From Saturnia japonica (lineage: Eukaryota; Arthropoda; Insecta; Lepidoptera; Saturniidae): a stretch of 64,000 nucleotides of DNA. Location of the stretch: contig CM065304.1 in the NCBI GenBank assembly GCA_033032175.1, positions 15,004,001 through 15,068,000 of the forward strand. Direction: 5' to 3'. The stretch's first letter is position 1; each line of letters opens with the position of its first letter. The position numbers were made by a program, and so were the translations under genes. Below the pieces are notes generated by a model. The model had not been told where the DNA came from and searched no databases. It saw nothing but the letters and a program-made list of their open reading frames with translations. Below are positions 28,001 to 43,000 of the stretch, one piece after another.

Positions 28001-31000
28001 ATGTCATAAAATTACCATTGAAAAAGATAAAACACAATTTAAAAATTGATGTTGACGATTTTACAGAAGGCGAGTTAATAAATTATATAATAGCAATTAA
28101 TATTATTATCGTATATCTGCAATACTCTGCAAACATATTACTTTTTGAGTTCCGTACATAATATAGAATAGAACAAATATAATAAATCGGAAAAGTTTTT
28201 TGTTTGTTTGTTTATACACGCTAACCTCTGGAACTACTAGTCGGATTCGAAAAAAAATATTTTTTATATGATAGCCAGACTCTCGAGGAATAGTATAGGA
28301 TATTTAAAATTAGGATACAGCTCTCAGATGACCTTAAATTTTGATTTTTATTAGGTAAGTCGGAAGTAGAGGCCCGCCCGAACTGCTTTAACCGCGTGCG
28401 CTGGCGTAATCGTTAATGATACGAAAGTACAATGTTCTACAATAATATTAGTCCTTAGTAAATCTAAAAAAAAGTATGCGATAGCATATGGCTATCTCTT
28501 ATACATAATCCACAATAAATTATTTTTTGTCAAAAAATTGTTGAAAATAAAAAAGTGATTTTATTATTTTTAGACATGGTATATTAATCCTTACGAACAA
28601 AAGTTATTTCATCATAAAGACAATTTTATGAAATTAAATTATGCTCTTTAAAGCATGTTATGTGGACATATAGTTTAGGAGATAATGAAAAATTAAAATA
28701 ATCTGTACTCGCGGAACGAACAATTACGATAGACTACACGAGTGCATTGGCGGTGCAGTGTTTATCGGATAAAATTAACGCGGAGGAAACCGTGGGGTAC
28801 AGCAAGTATAGAATAAATGGAGTGCTTATAAGATCACTTTAAGTTGAAATAACTATTAAGCACTAAGGGTTTAAACTGCTGCTGTTCAATAAGCTGTTGT
28901 AAAGAAATCTAACTTCCTAGTAATTGAAAACACAATAAAGAGATACGGCACTTCATAATAAAAGTATAAAAGAAATATATTAAGGATAATATACAAACTA
29001 TATTTATGTAAAAGACGGTACAATAATGTAAGGTATGTAATGTACACAGTTCGGAACCTTCAGAGCGCGAGTTATACTAGCTAGTTGTCCGATTTTTTTT
29101 CAAAGTTGTTTATTTTTCTTATCATTAAAACAAAAAATAATATAACTTATATTAAAGAATTTTATTTATCGTTAGATACCATCACACTTGCGATTATATA
29201 CGTAAATTTATCTTAATATAAATAGGGCTTAATCTAATACCGTGTACATTCATACACACCCGCTGCCCCGTGTCCCGCAAACTTTAGAGAAGGTCGCGCT
29301 TATAGCGGGGGTCCGGCTATAGAACTGCTTTGCTGAAGCAATATTTTCCTTTCGAAATGTGCTTTAAAATTTATATGTTCCGACAGAGTGGATCCAGTTG
29401 AATACTTAGAAGTGTTCGTGACCCTGGGAGTGGTGGATGTATCTTTATATACAGTAGACGATAATAGCTCCGAGGTGATAGCGCTCCGCCCTCCTAAGAT
29501 CCAGTTGCCTACACACACCGAGCCGATGGTCCAGGTTCAGTTATTTTTTTTAAACCATGTTCCTTTTTGTTGTATTATACATGTAAATAAAAAATGTGGG
29601 TCATTACTTGTTATGCTAATATAAACTTTTTTTTAATAGCTAAAGTGAAAAAAAACTTTACCGTAACCGTAGCGCGTAGGCTATAGACACTTGTAAAGCC
29701 ATAGGTATCGCTAGCGTGCTACCGACCATGAACCCCGCCATGTATGTCTACATGCATTCCTTCCAAACTTTAGTCATAAATTATATAATCCATACTAATA
29801 TTATAAATGCGAAAGTAACTCTGTTTGTCTGTTACGTTATCACGCCTAAATCGCTGAACCAACTTTGATGAATTTTGGTTTAGAGATGTTTTGTACCTTG
29901 GGAAAGGACATAGGGTACTTTTTGTAGCGATGATAAAACGTTAAGGGTAGAAAATAGGGGATGAAAGTTTCTATGAACAAAATATGGGAACACCAAATGC
30001 GCATGTGCGATAATGGTGAAATTACATCGGCTGTCATAGCAACCAGTTTGTTAATTGTCAATCTGGTTTGGTGATTTGTTGACATTGTTATACTTAATAA
30101 GAAATGTATTGTATTTCTAATCATTACATAATAAATGATAGTCCAGTATCCTTTTTAAAGATTATCTGAAGTGTTTTTAAACTGGTTAACTACGCAGTAC
30201 AGCATAATTACTGTTTTACCTTAAGATAGAAATATGACGTGCGCTGTCAATCGCGGCTCGCGGGAGTTTATATATTCTAAACGAATATACCTATTGTAAA
30301 TTATCTGGATTATACAGTTTTGCTAAAAGTGAATTATTTTATTGTGTTATTCCACATATGGTGAAAATAAAACTTTTGTGAAAGTTTGTATGAAGAACCC
30401 GTCATGTCTCAAACTAGGGATATTCATATTTATGCTTATGGTAAGAAAGAAATAAAAAGAATTATTTGATGAAAATTGTACACGGGAAATACACGTCATT
30501 CCTCAATTGATACGGCATATGAATTGTCAACAATATGGGTAAAAATAAAGCTACGGGATGTAAATAACTACCGCGTAACTATAAATGCGTGTGGAGCCGC
30601 GGGCACATCGCTAGTATACTATAATGTTCTATTTTTGTTCGTATTTCGCAGTTAAGAATTAGTTTCGATAGTTTTCGAATACTAGCAAACTTTTCATTTT
30701 ATTGAAGGAGGAAATATGGAGGAAATAAAATTGACAGTAGGTACAGAGAATGCCAATTATATTTGTTGTAGTGTTTGAAAACTATTAAAACTCATACCTG
30801 AACCACTGTAAGATAATCTATATCTTGTTATTTCTAGTTGATATGTGTTGATATAAATAAATGGGATAACTTTGTGACAGAATTTGGTCGAGGAAGCCAA
30901 GGAGCCGCGTCGACCTGACGATATGGAAACCCACGCCAGTAATCGCAGCATATCCGAGTCCACTCGTAAAGCAGATATGGGCAAAGCTAAGCTGAAACTT

Positions 31001-34000
31001 GTGAGTCCATGTTTTAGTTGCATATATTTTTTCTTTTTTCATAGAAATTGTACAGTGAAAAATATTTAAGAGTTTTTGGCGGGATCTTAATCTGTTATGT
31101 GATGGTTTTTATGTTAATTCGTAAACTTTTATTATTTGAGCCCTTATCGGTGCCATTTATCGTAATGTAGTTTTTTATTATTATGCACAATTAAAAGAAG
31201 TTATGAAGTATAGGTACAATCATGCATTTTGAATTGCCACAAAAACTCCTCGGACAGGTATAACAACGGATCCAGGATTTTGTTACAAATTTGAAGATTA
31301 CAAAAATATATCGCCGTGTCATTCACAGAACTGTGTTAAAACGCACGTGCCAATAAATAAGAAGAAGAAATATTTAAGCCCCCAAAAATAATATTTATAT
31401 TCAGATATAAATTGACGTCTATCCCTTTTTTTTTTTAACGTGGAGGAACCCGTCATGGGTACACACCCGCCCGGGGGGACGAGTGGTTATGTGAGACTCC
31501 TACTCACTAAAACTCCACGGTGTACCATCCGCCGCCACGATGGGGGGACGCGGGACCTGCAGGTAGCATACTACCGCGTCGCCCCGACGGCCGGCCCGGC
31601 GTCCGCCGGGCCCCGGCCTAAATAGGAGATAGCTCAGTACACCCTAGCCGTCTCCTCCGTCCGCCGAAACCTGTGCAATGGGAAGACAGGCCCCCCGACC
31701 CGTCTCCCCTGGTTCGGCTAGGGTGGCGGGAGTTGGCGAATGAATCGACCTCCTCCGAACACACGGTCTTCTTTGTCGGAGAGGGTCGCTTAGGGGATCC
31801 CCCTCGCGAACCCTCTCCGCGACCTCCTTCTGCGAGATGATGTCCTCGCAGAAGGAGGCCATCGCATGCCACGACCCCTCACTGTCGAGCATGGCTCTCA
31901 CCACAATCGGCAGCGAGAGGTCCCCTCCTACCACCGCGGTTAGAGCGCGGCGCTGCTCATCCCACGCAGCACACTCAGAAAGAGTATGCTGCGCCGTGTC
32001 TTCCATCGCACCGCACTCATGACACGCGGTGGTGGGCTCTCTGCGGGCTATTTTGTGCAGGTACCATCCGAAGCAGCCATGTCCGGATAGCACCTGCACA
32101 AGCCTAAACGTCAGGGAGCCCCGGTCCCTATTTATCCACCGTTCGAGGACCGGGCGGACGGCGTCTATGGTGTATCGCCCATAGCGCGCATCCGCCAGGT
32201 CCTCCCCCCATCTCCTTATCATCTCCTGACGGCCCTCACGCCGCAGCCTTTCCACTTCAATAAGAGCTGGAGGCTCCCCCATATTTCTCCTCGCCGCCGT
32301 ATATCTGTAAACGGCGGCGAGCACTTCCGCCTCCAGCTCCCAAGGTGGGGAGCCGGCGAGAACGAAAGCCGCCCCCGCGGACACCGATCTGTATCCGCGG
32401 ACGACTCTCAGCGCCACAACCCGCTGTGCAGCACGCAGTACACGTCTGCTTGTGGCGCCTAGAGCATCCACCCAAATCGGTGCCCCATAGACGGCCATGC
32501 TCCGCACGACTCCCGCATAAAGGCGTCGGCAGCTCGTGCCCGGCCCTCCCGAGTTCGGGAGGAGCCGACCTAGGGCCGCCGCCGCTCCCACTATACGCGG
32601 TCCGAGTCCCACAAAATGGGACTCGAACCGCCATCTTCCGTCCAGGATGAGGCCCAGATACCTCATCTGGGCCCCAACTCGGATCCTGTGTCCTTCGACT
32701 ATAATGTGTGCTCCAGGAGCGCCACCTCTCCCCAGCTCTCCCCCTGGGCCACGACAAGGGTGTCGTCCGCGTAACAGATTATGCGCGTCCTCGAAAAGAG
32801 CGCTACGCGGAGCACCCAGTCGTAGCCCATGTTCCACAGGAGCGGCCCAAGCACCGACCCCTGTGGAACACCGCACCCTACATGGCGCCGGGCCACAACT
32901 CCTTGGCCGTTCGCGAAGACGACCTCTCTATCCTGGAGGTAGTCCTCCAACAGCCGCCGCAGGTACGAAGGCACTCCGAAAAACCTGAGTGCCTCTCGAA
33001 TGACACCATGCGGCAGACTGTTGAAGGCGTTGGCGATGTCAATCGACACCGCCAGCAACCTACCTCTCCCCTGGTTCGCCTCCGCGGACCACGCCTTCAG
33101 GGTGGAAAGGGCATCCAAAGTTGAACGCCCTCTACGGAAGCCGAACTGCCGGTCCGAGAGTTCCGGCCCCACTTCCTCCATGTGCCGGATGACACGGGAG
33201 GCAACTATGCGTTCCAGCATCTTTCCCGTGTCATCCAGCAACACAAGGGGCCAGTACGAGGACGGGCAGTCCGGAGGACGACCCCCCTTCGCAAGAAGGC
33301 AGAGCCGCCCCACCTTCCAGAGCTTCGGGAACCGTCCGGCTGATAAACAACGGTCGAACAGCTCCCGCAGCTCTCCCCTCATGTGGCCCAGCGTCACGCC
33401 TAGTAGTTGATGAGGCAGTCAGTGATGAGGCAGGGCAGCAACTGCTCCTGCACAAAGACGCCCCCAATTGACATGGGAGGTGGGAGGAGCTCTGGCGGGT
33501 CGGGCAACAATGTGGCCTCGATCCTCGCCAGGACCTCTGGATTTAAGGTTTCCGTTAAAGGGGGCGCCTGCCTTCGGAACTTTTTCCTAATCATCCGGTA
33601 AGGGTGCCCCCACGGATCCCCATCCAGGGTCCTGAGGAGCTCCTCCCATCTCTCATTTTTGGCCCGGCCGATGGCTACCTGCAGTGACTTTTTGCACTCC
33701 CTGTAGGCACCATACAGCCGGGCCTCCTCCCCGGCTTGATGTGTTCGCCGCCGGCGGCAGCGCTGGTACTGCCGTTGTGCCGCGGAGCAGGCCACCCGGA
33801 GATCAGCTATCTCCGGGGACCACCAATACACCGCCCGTCTGTTTTGCGGGTGGCTGTTACTCCGCGGCATCGACGCGTTTGACGTCTATCCCTGCTCCTT
33901 TGGTTTACAACTTAGGCTTAACATGATTCTAGAAAACAATATCCTTCTTCGTTCAAATAATGAAAAATTATTTATTTTATATTGTTGACATTTCTAACCT

Positions 34001-37000
34001 AGCATTTTCATATTTGACTAGCTTGAGAAAACGTAGCGGACATAAAAATAAAAATACATGCTGTCATAGATACTGGAAAATGCATAGAATACTGTAATAA
34101 CTATATTTTGGTAATACCATAAGTATAAACAATAACTGCGTTTATTCTGGTTTTTGATTAGCTGTCACCTTATCGTAACGTAAGACAAAAATAATGTTAA
34201 AACTAAAACCCGACTTCGGAAAATATCGCGCTCTAAATAGTACGAAACAAAAAATATTCTTGCCCGAAATTGTATCTACTAACCATTCAATTATTTAACA
34301 TCTAATAAGTAGACAACATATATATTCCAATTTAACACATGGATGTAGTGATGTTCAGAGGATAGCCATGGTCGCATGCTATCACTTTCCGACAGACACA
34401 GGGGCTCTTGGGACATGACTGTCATTGTGGCTACGCGATACATAATCCATAGCATACACTTACCGTCTGTCACGCATGGGACTAGTCGTCTGCGCCGCGA
34501 CGTCATCGCAGAGATCGGCTCCAATCTCTCATTTCCATCAGTAGTGTAATCCATGGTCCACCTCGCTATCATGCCGCGTTCGATAAAACGGTCAACGAAG
34601 GGCACGCGACAGTGTAGCGTCCGTACCGAATCAAAATCAAAATGTGATGATAATTACATTTCAGAAGTTTATTTTTTCAGTTAGATTTCTCTGTGTGAAA
34701 TATTTGATAAGTTATTTGCTTGTTTTTTCATTATGCTAACCAAGATATAAATGATAAATTTAAATCGACCTTTAAATTTATCGACATCCTCATTATCGAC
34801 AGCAATAATTCTAATTAGGTCACATCACTATCGAATTCCTTAACTCTGTATCAACTCGCGTGTTTACTAAAAGTACCTTTTCTCATATTAACAATTAAAT
34901 GGTCATATATTATAATAAATATATTTTTGCGCTGTGACAATTCTATACGTATTTCAAACGAGTTTCGCTACTGCGTAGTTTGTTTGTTTATATTTATGGT
35001 AATACCGTTGTAATATGAAAATTAATAAACAAAATAGTGTTTTGTAAAATGTTTTATTTAGCTATGTATAGTTGTATATGATTCTTTTGATACAGTGCCA
35101 GATACCGCAAGCGAGGCGACATGAGAGTAGTTTACCTCTCATCCATGTTACACTTAACCAGCCTAACATCTACTACTATCGCAAAAAATATGAGAAAGCT
35201 TTTCAGGTGAGATGTTAAATATTGATGAGTTGTAAATTGTCGTTTATTTTTTTAAATCTACTTGATTTGGTCATCTTCCATGTTCTCAAAGATATTAAAA
35301 AAAGTTACTATTATTTTTTTAAATACAATGTATAAATATTGTTGATTATATTTTTTTTATTAATGCATAACCAAAAATGGTTAAATGTACAGGTATATAT
35401 GTGAGTTAGAAGTTACACTTCTTTGAATAGGCAGCCTAGAGTATAATTTATCCCACCATAATGGACGGGTAAATGGCTAGTAAATTATAAATTCGACAAT
35501 AAGATTTTGTTACTTAAAAATATTGTAAAGATTCAAAAATCTAAGAATAATATTATACTGACATTTATGATATCTAGCGTTCTAATTATGAACTACATAT
35601 TCAACAAAAAGAGTAATCGTACCATAATTGATTTCAACACATGTAATTTATTTCTAGTGGGCAGTAATAAATAATTTAAAAAAAATTACATCGAGTGTGA
35701 TTATCTTCGCTACAACAACGTAAAAGTTCGTACGTGACAGTCCTATGTTTCCGACATACGTTGGGGTGAGGGGGGGAAGGTACTACCGACGACAACTGGG
35801 GCGGGTAATGTAGCGGGAAAGAGAAACGCGTGCAACTACGTGACGTAGGCGCGCAATCACAGTACACTAAAGTAAGGAGTATTACGTCCTCATACAAATG
35901 GCCGAAACGAAATCTAGGTAAACTTCAGTACACAATAGTCACGAGTACGCAATTTATAACTAATGTCGAAATTTTATATTACCTACTTCCTAGAATTTAA
36001 AATTGTTGAATTTAAATTTATTTACCTCTAATCAAAATTTGATTTTTTTATTTAAAAAGAAAGTACATGCCCTTCTTACTAACTCACAATCGTTTTTGAA
36101 ATTCGAAACTAGAAATAAAACCCAAGTAGAAATAAATATAAAAGTTGCAGTAATATATTTCGGTGGAAAGATAATTATGACAGTTTAATATAGCATTATC
36201 CAATACGACCCATCCACTGGGTATCCATTAACCTAAGAAATACAGTCAGAGGGCAGCCTTAGTGCGTGTTTATCTACTGAGTGGCTGCATCTATTTCAAG
36301 AATACTGCCGATATAACATACTATTTACTTTAGTGTAATGTGTAGTCTATAACATAGGATGGTGGAGCACGAACTTGTACGACTATAGTAAGCAACTTCA
36401 TGTTCGCGCGTATCGTAAAAATTCCACTCTTTAGGGTTCCGTACCTCAAAACGAAGAAATGAACCTTTATAGTATCACTTCGTTGACCGTCTGTCTGTCT
36501 GTCAATATCCTTTTTCTCAAGAGTGCGTGGAAGTATCAAGTCGAAATGAATATCAAATCCACACGTCTGCAATCACTTGGAGCTGTAAAAAAGTCAAACT
36601 TCCAAGTCTACTTAATCAAAAGATACGGCTGCTTATGTCACGTATTATAGTAACTCGCAAAGGGAATTAAAAAAACCTATAGGGTATTTCCACGTTGACC
36701 TGGAATCTTGAAATTTGGCAAGAAGCAATGATTTATAAAATCCAAAAACCGTAAATTCGTAATTAGATTCGTAGTTACAGTTGGTAAACTGACCGCGGCA
36801 TATATCGAAGTATACAACAGTTTTCCAACGACAAATTTAAGTTTGTTCCTCAACATAGTTTATCTTTTCGTTAGACTTGTTCGATGATTTTTTCAGTAAT
36901 ATTACCTAATTATTTTGGTGAATGTGGCTATACAATTACGGAACTCTCGGTGCGCGAGTTAGACTCGCACTTGGCCGGTTTTTTTTCATAATACACTTAA

Positions 37001-40000
37001 AGAAGTATAATTTCAAAAAGTTGACTTGATGATAGTAAATATCTCTTCTCTTCGGCTCTTCTTTAAAATTAAACCTTTTTTAATAACATTTTGAAACTAA
37101 TTCTCATATAATATACCTACATTGAAATCAGGTGTCGATATTCAACATCTCGGTGGGACTTGGTCTGGGACAAGTTGAGGGTTTCTGGTACGTGCCGCTG
37201 ATAAGCACGGCTAAGGGAGCACCTGATCCGGAGACTGACATACCGCCCGCGCTCTTCACCATGAAAGTAGTTTTACCTCCTGGTGAGTTGAACTCGTATA
37301 TAAACTTTTTAACTTCAAATATGATGATTAAAAATAATATTAAACTTTAAAATAGTTTAAAACGCTTTGCTACATAAGATTTTTTTTGTCAGCAGTGCAT
37401 TAAATTTGGCTTAGATACTTTAAGGTCGAATTTGAACTAGTTTCAAATTAAAAATTAAACAACTTATGTAACATTTACTATGTATAATATTAATAACCTA
37501 TATCCCTTCTGAGATGTCTGATCATCATCTAATGCTAGCGTGTTTTAAACTCGCTTCGCTCGATGTTAGTTCGAATCGATAAACGAAAACATAGTAAAGA
37601 AACCATAGCATAGTGGTAGGGCATTTTCAATCTCTCCCGCCTGGCTAGCAACCACCCTCAAGTATAAATCTTTCGCTAAGAACCTATGTAATAAGTGTAT
37701 TCCAGCAAGTGCATTTTAGTGTCAATCCTTCTATGCTTAGCGTGTTACTTCGTTCACGTCATCACTTAAGTCTAGTGTGATTTTGTGTATAATGTAATAA
37801 AAGAATATTATAATGTTATTTTGACTTTTTTTCATTAGGTTCAGGGCACGGTAGCGCCATCAACTTAAATCCTAAAGGCAATATATCTATCGAAATTGAA
37901 AGACCGGTGCTTTTTGAAGTATCGGCAGACAGGTTACGCCGTCTTAAAGGAATATACGAATTGGTAAGTGTTTCTTATATTTTTTTTTATCAATTATTAA
38001 TAAAGTAGTTATATACCAAAATATTAAGAATGACACTCGATTACCTGTTTATTTTAACATACAGATGGAGAAGAAAGTAATATGCTCAGCTGCTAAATAT
38101 ACAGAATTGGATGTACGTACGAAACCCTGGATATATAAAATTAGAAAGAACTTGGGTGAGTTTATTTTATTACTAGCTAACCTTGCAAACGTTGTGTGGC
38201 CCTTTTCTAATAAATAATCAATTACCCGACAACAATGCCACCTATCACGATTGCTTTTCCTGAAAACTTTTCCAGGGTTATAACGTACAAAACAAAATAA
38301 GAATTACGCATATCCATTGTTCGAATCATAAGTTATGGTCGTAAGTTCATAAAAAGTTCAAAAAAAATCCTTATTCGGACTACTGCTAACATGAAAGAAA
38401 GCTGTATTGGTCCATCTTTTCTCAAGTGATGCGCTTACTAACCAACAGCATTTAATTTATATTTATATAGATTGTTAAAAATCTAAAATAAAAATTAATT
38501 CAATAATTATTGTGAATAATTGTGATAGTAAAGGTAAATTTACTTGTATTTTAGAAAACCATGGCTTCGAATCTATTACTCTTCAATCTAGCCAAATTGG
38601 TCTATGCGGATCGGAAGGTACAGTAGGGTGGGATGGAGTGACACTACAGGTGGCAATTGGTTCGAGACCGGATCGACTAGTTGTCTTTGGCTCTATGGTC
38701 GCCCTGGTTGTGTCCACTGGGCCATCCGGAGACAGGAGGCATGTGCTGCTGCATCCGCTCATGTTGGGGTAAGTCATTTAGTAACCTATGGCAACACCAT
38801 CTCGCGTTTCATATATTACCTACCATCTCCCACCCCCTCCCTCCGTCGTGTACGATTTGTTACCAACACCTCTCTGCCTTCGTCACGCGCTCGCACAGCG
38901 GTCGAGATTATTTATTGCTCACACGCACCCCGCGCTCCCGATGAAAATCGCCTAAATTCGCGAATTACTTCCTCGACATACATTTAAGAACGGCTGCAAA
39001 ACAACCAGGAGCAGATTTGCCGATACACAGCAGAACGAAACCAGGTCAGTGCACGACGTCCTTTTTCCTTCCCAACGCAACCCCGCGCCATTATGGCATA
39101 CTTTAGGGCACTTCGCGTGTCCAACCTATAATAGAGAAAATGATAATATTGGTAGACACCAGAGTTTTCTTACTGCCTCATTCAATTTATAGGACTTTTT
39201 TTAAAATGGTGGTCTTCATTGTTACGCACACGTAAAGTGACGACTTCCGTTGAAAGATGTATTGAATTGTTCATTATATGTTAACGAAGAAATTGAGCTA
39301 TTGTTTTAAGTAATTAAAGGTATTGGATAAAGTTAGAAATCCGTAACAGATGTTCGGTGAATGCAACGTGGGAAGCGTGGCGACGAGTAGAAGGAGGGAT
39401 ATCAACTCATGAGCCAACCCTGTTGACGGTTATCGAAATTGATTCGGTGACGATAGATCCCAGGCCTGAGGATCTCGCAGCAGTTAACAGAATCCAGCAG
39501 ACACTTCTCGAAGTGTTTAACAAGGAGGTTAGTTCATTTGAATTGTTTTATTTTTATTTTCTAAATGAAATCTTGAATTGACAAAATGGCAAAATTATTA
39601 CTTCACTTAAAAATCTATGTAATGTAATTTTATTTACAATTTTTGATTTTACAAGAACAAAGTGTTGTTGGTTTCAAATTCAATGTTGATTCAATTTCAA
39701 TATCAAGTACCGTTTATTTATTTTGCAGAGGTAGTATAATGAAATAGAGAATTTTTATGAAATCATGTGATCTTGAGACAACTTTTAGAAAATCGTAATG
39801 GAGATAGCTTCCTAGTAAATAACATTGTAATGTAGTTTACTTTTTTAGTAGGTAATAATGTTTTGTATATTGCTATTGGTTTATCATCAGATTATCGTTG
39901 ATTTGAAATGGAATAATCTAGTATAATATGATATTTTTGCAAGTACGTTCGATACTCGTAATGGTCTTAATAGAACTCAACACTACTTTTCGTATTTTAT

Positions 40001-43000
40001 CGTACTTGTAATTCGATTTGTTTTTTCTTAATTCCCGACTTTTCAACAACATAGGTCTAGAAAAATGTAGGTATATAGGTATATATAGGTCATAGGTATT
40101 AGAAGTAACAATTTTCTTATTGTTCGTAAATTAAAGTGTCCCGTTTGTTGCTTATGAAAACTTCGATTAATTACGAATGCACATCTCAGAGAGTGATTAT
40201 AAACGATTCAGTAATTAAGGAATTCAAAATGGTGCCAACTTTTCTTACCATAAATGACTGATTTTAAAATATTTTTATAAATGGCATTGTCTTACATTCT
40301 TGTTACTTACAATGAGTTAATTTTATTAATCATAAAAAATATATACGGGGATAAACTTATAGGCATACTCATAATATCAAATATAATAACAATGTTAATA
40401 TAAAAACAGTAAATTTATATGTGAAACGTAATACTGCTTACTTTAATAACGTATACTTATTTTAATAACCTTAGGTGATTGGATAGCGTTTACTCGTTTT
40501 CCTTCTATGTGTTACTCTATTTATAATTCAATACCTTGGCGACTGACCGAATTCTTGTATATATATGTAATTGGTTTCTCGGTAACGGCTCCAACGTAAT
40601 ATCTGGGCGACCGAGCTTTGCTCGGAGTCTAACAAAAAAAAACACACCTATCTAGGTATACTTGGAATGTAAAACATTATCTAAATACAAAATTTCATCG
40701 AAATCGTTGGAGCCATTTCCGAGAAACCAAATACATAGACAAGAATTGCTAACTTAATATAATAAGATAAAGTCCCAAGTCAGCGGGCCTCGAACCATCG
40801 ACCACTCTTACTGTACATATAACAATTCGTACTAATCAGGTTAACATAGCTGGGATAATTCCACGACTGTCGTTTATTTTGGAAATTCTATATTATATGT
40901 TCCTTGTTTTAGTGTCGTCCTGGTTCGACACTTTATTCAGTTTAGCACCGATCCCGCTCTATCTAACTTCGTTACAATATCATATTATAATAAAAATAAT
41001 GCCATATAGAAATTAGTAATACTAAATACTCTTTTTACTTTCCCTGTGTACACTGTAAATACAGAATCAAGTAGCAAAAATGAACAGTATTTCGCAACTA
41101 CGCGTGTGGGCTAGTATGTATGACCACAATAAACAAACGCGGTTGACTCGCGCTTACGCGCTTCTTCAGGTTGCGTACCAATTTTTGTTTGTAATAGCTG
41201 TTCTAGTACGTAGTAAATAATAACTCAATGATATAAAAACTAACAAATATAGTGTTAACGATAGGTTCGTATCGTATAACATTCTATCAAAACACGACAG
41301 CGACAATAACCTCGTGCCGACATACCAGCTACTACAATAGAGAGCTTTAAAACTGAAAAACCAGCTACTGAAATATTTCGTTTTAGAAACGGTTATCAGC
41401 GTTCCATAGATAGTTTCGCTTCGTTGTCCAAAAGAGCCGCTGTTATTATTTACAGAATCCTCCTTGCCCTGCGAACAGCGTAGAATCATTATACCGAGAA
41501 AACATGACTTCAACGGGACATTCCCTGTTGAATCTTGACGATCGAAAATCTGAAACATCGAATGCAACATTCAACACTGACAGTGGTGATCATTATTATA
41601 AGGATGATCTCAGGTATGATAAATTAACCTTTGCCTATAACTCCTTATAATCGTTATTTGTAGGTACCTAACTGAATTTTACCATAATATAGAAAATCAA
41701 ACACGCCTATATTTAATTAATAGTTTTTCTCCTTATTATAATATTTCATTATGTTTGTCTGTTTGGCGTATATTTAACACGAAAAACTGCGTACTGCATT
41801 TTCCTAATGTTATAAATTATAAGATTGGGTCAGACTAGTATCATTAGAAATAAATTTAGAAATTAGATTAGTAACATCATTATCTCATGCAGTAAGTTAT
41901 TCAGTAAATATAAAGAATAGTGTTACAAAGTTACGAAAATTATGTTATATGTAAGCAATGGATATCGTTTATAGTAAGTACAATAAGTGTATAATACTGT
42001 GTGGACAATATCAATAAAATTCTAATTTGTCTTTTCACACTCAGGAGTGGTGCCTTCAAGATAGTAGGTGGTGGACAGGTCCCCGTCGCGTATCAAGTCA
42101 CGTTGAACGAGAATTGTGTGACGTGGAAGTATCCGCACCCGCGTACTATTACTCGCATCATCTTGTTCCCTATTCCCGGCCAGGTTTGTAAATAATTACA
42201 TACTATACTTTGTTTAAAATAAAAAGGCTTAAATGACACATGTCATATGTTTATTTTAGAGATTTAGCATAAATTAAAAGGGAAGTACATTTCACGGTTA
42301 TCGATTCTCTTCTAGAGCTAAATATAATCAGTAATATGATTATGCTTTAAATCGATTGAGGGGTGTGTAGCTGTAGAAATGAAATAAAAATAAACTATAA
42401 TAACAATTGAGACCGCACTTGAATTATTGAATGCCTGACGCCAAACGACAATATTAATTCTCCCAATCAATATTCTTCTTTGCATGTTGTTGCAGTAAAA
42501 ATGTAGGAATGACGTAATTATATAGATATATACATATCATAACATACTATCACGCCTCTATCCCTGAAGGATTAGGCAGGGTGTACTAAACGTACACCCA
42601 CAGTTAGCCTATCGTCTTTAATCGGATACAAAACCAAACTCCGAATTGCTACTGAGAATTTCATAGAAAATCCCAATAACGCTGCTCGACTTGGGAATTG
42701 AACATACTTCGAGCAAAGCAGTCGACAGATATATTTATTCGAAATAAAAAAGAGAAATTAATAAATTAAATGTATAACGGCGTTCGGTCATTTCCATTAA
42801 TATTTGATCCTTTAGTTTTATTATTTTGGTTTACTCTGCTTCGGCGCTGTTACGGCGCGTTAAACGGGGGAGGCAGGCTCGAAAATCTTTAAAAATTGCG
42901 TTACGTAATACTTGAACGCCCCTTTAGATGAAACTTATGTCGAGTGAGTAGGCTTCTTAAGCTTTAGGTTAGATTTTGCTTAATTTAAATTAATGTCCAA

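Noticed and set aside
32345..33410. Several + strand open frames of 100-150 codons
   Set aside because: They are GC-driven shadows of the R1-like RT on the - strand, without family motifs.
41055..41160. Possible extra exon after gtaaatacag
   Set aside because: No frame fits both neighbours, and exon 27 joins exon 28 without it.
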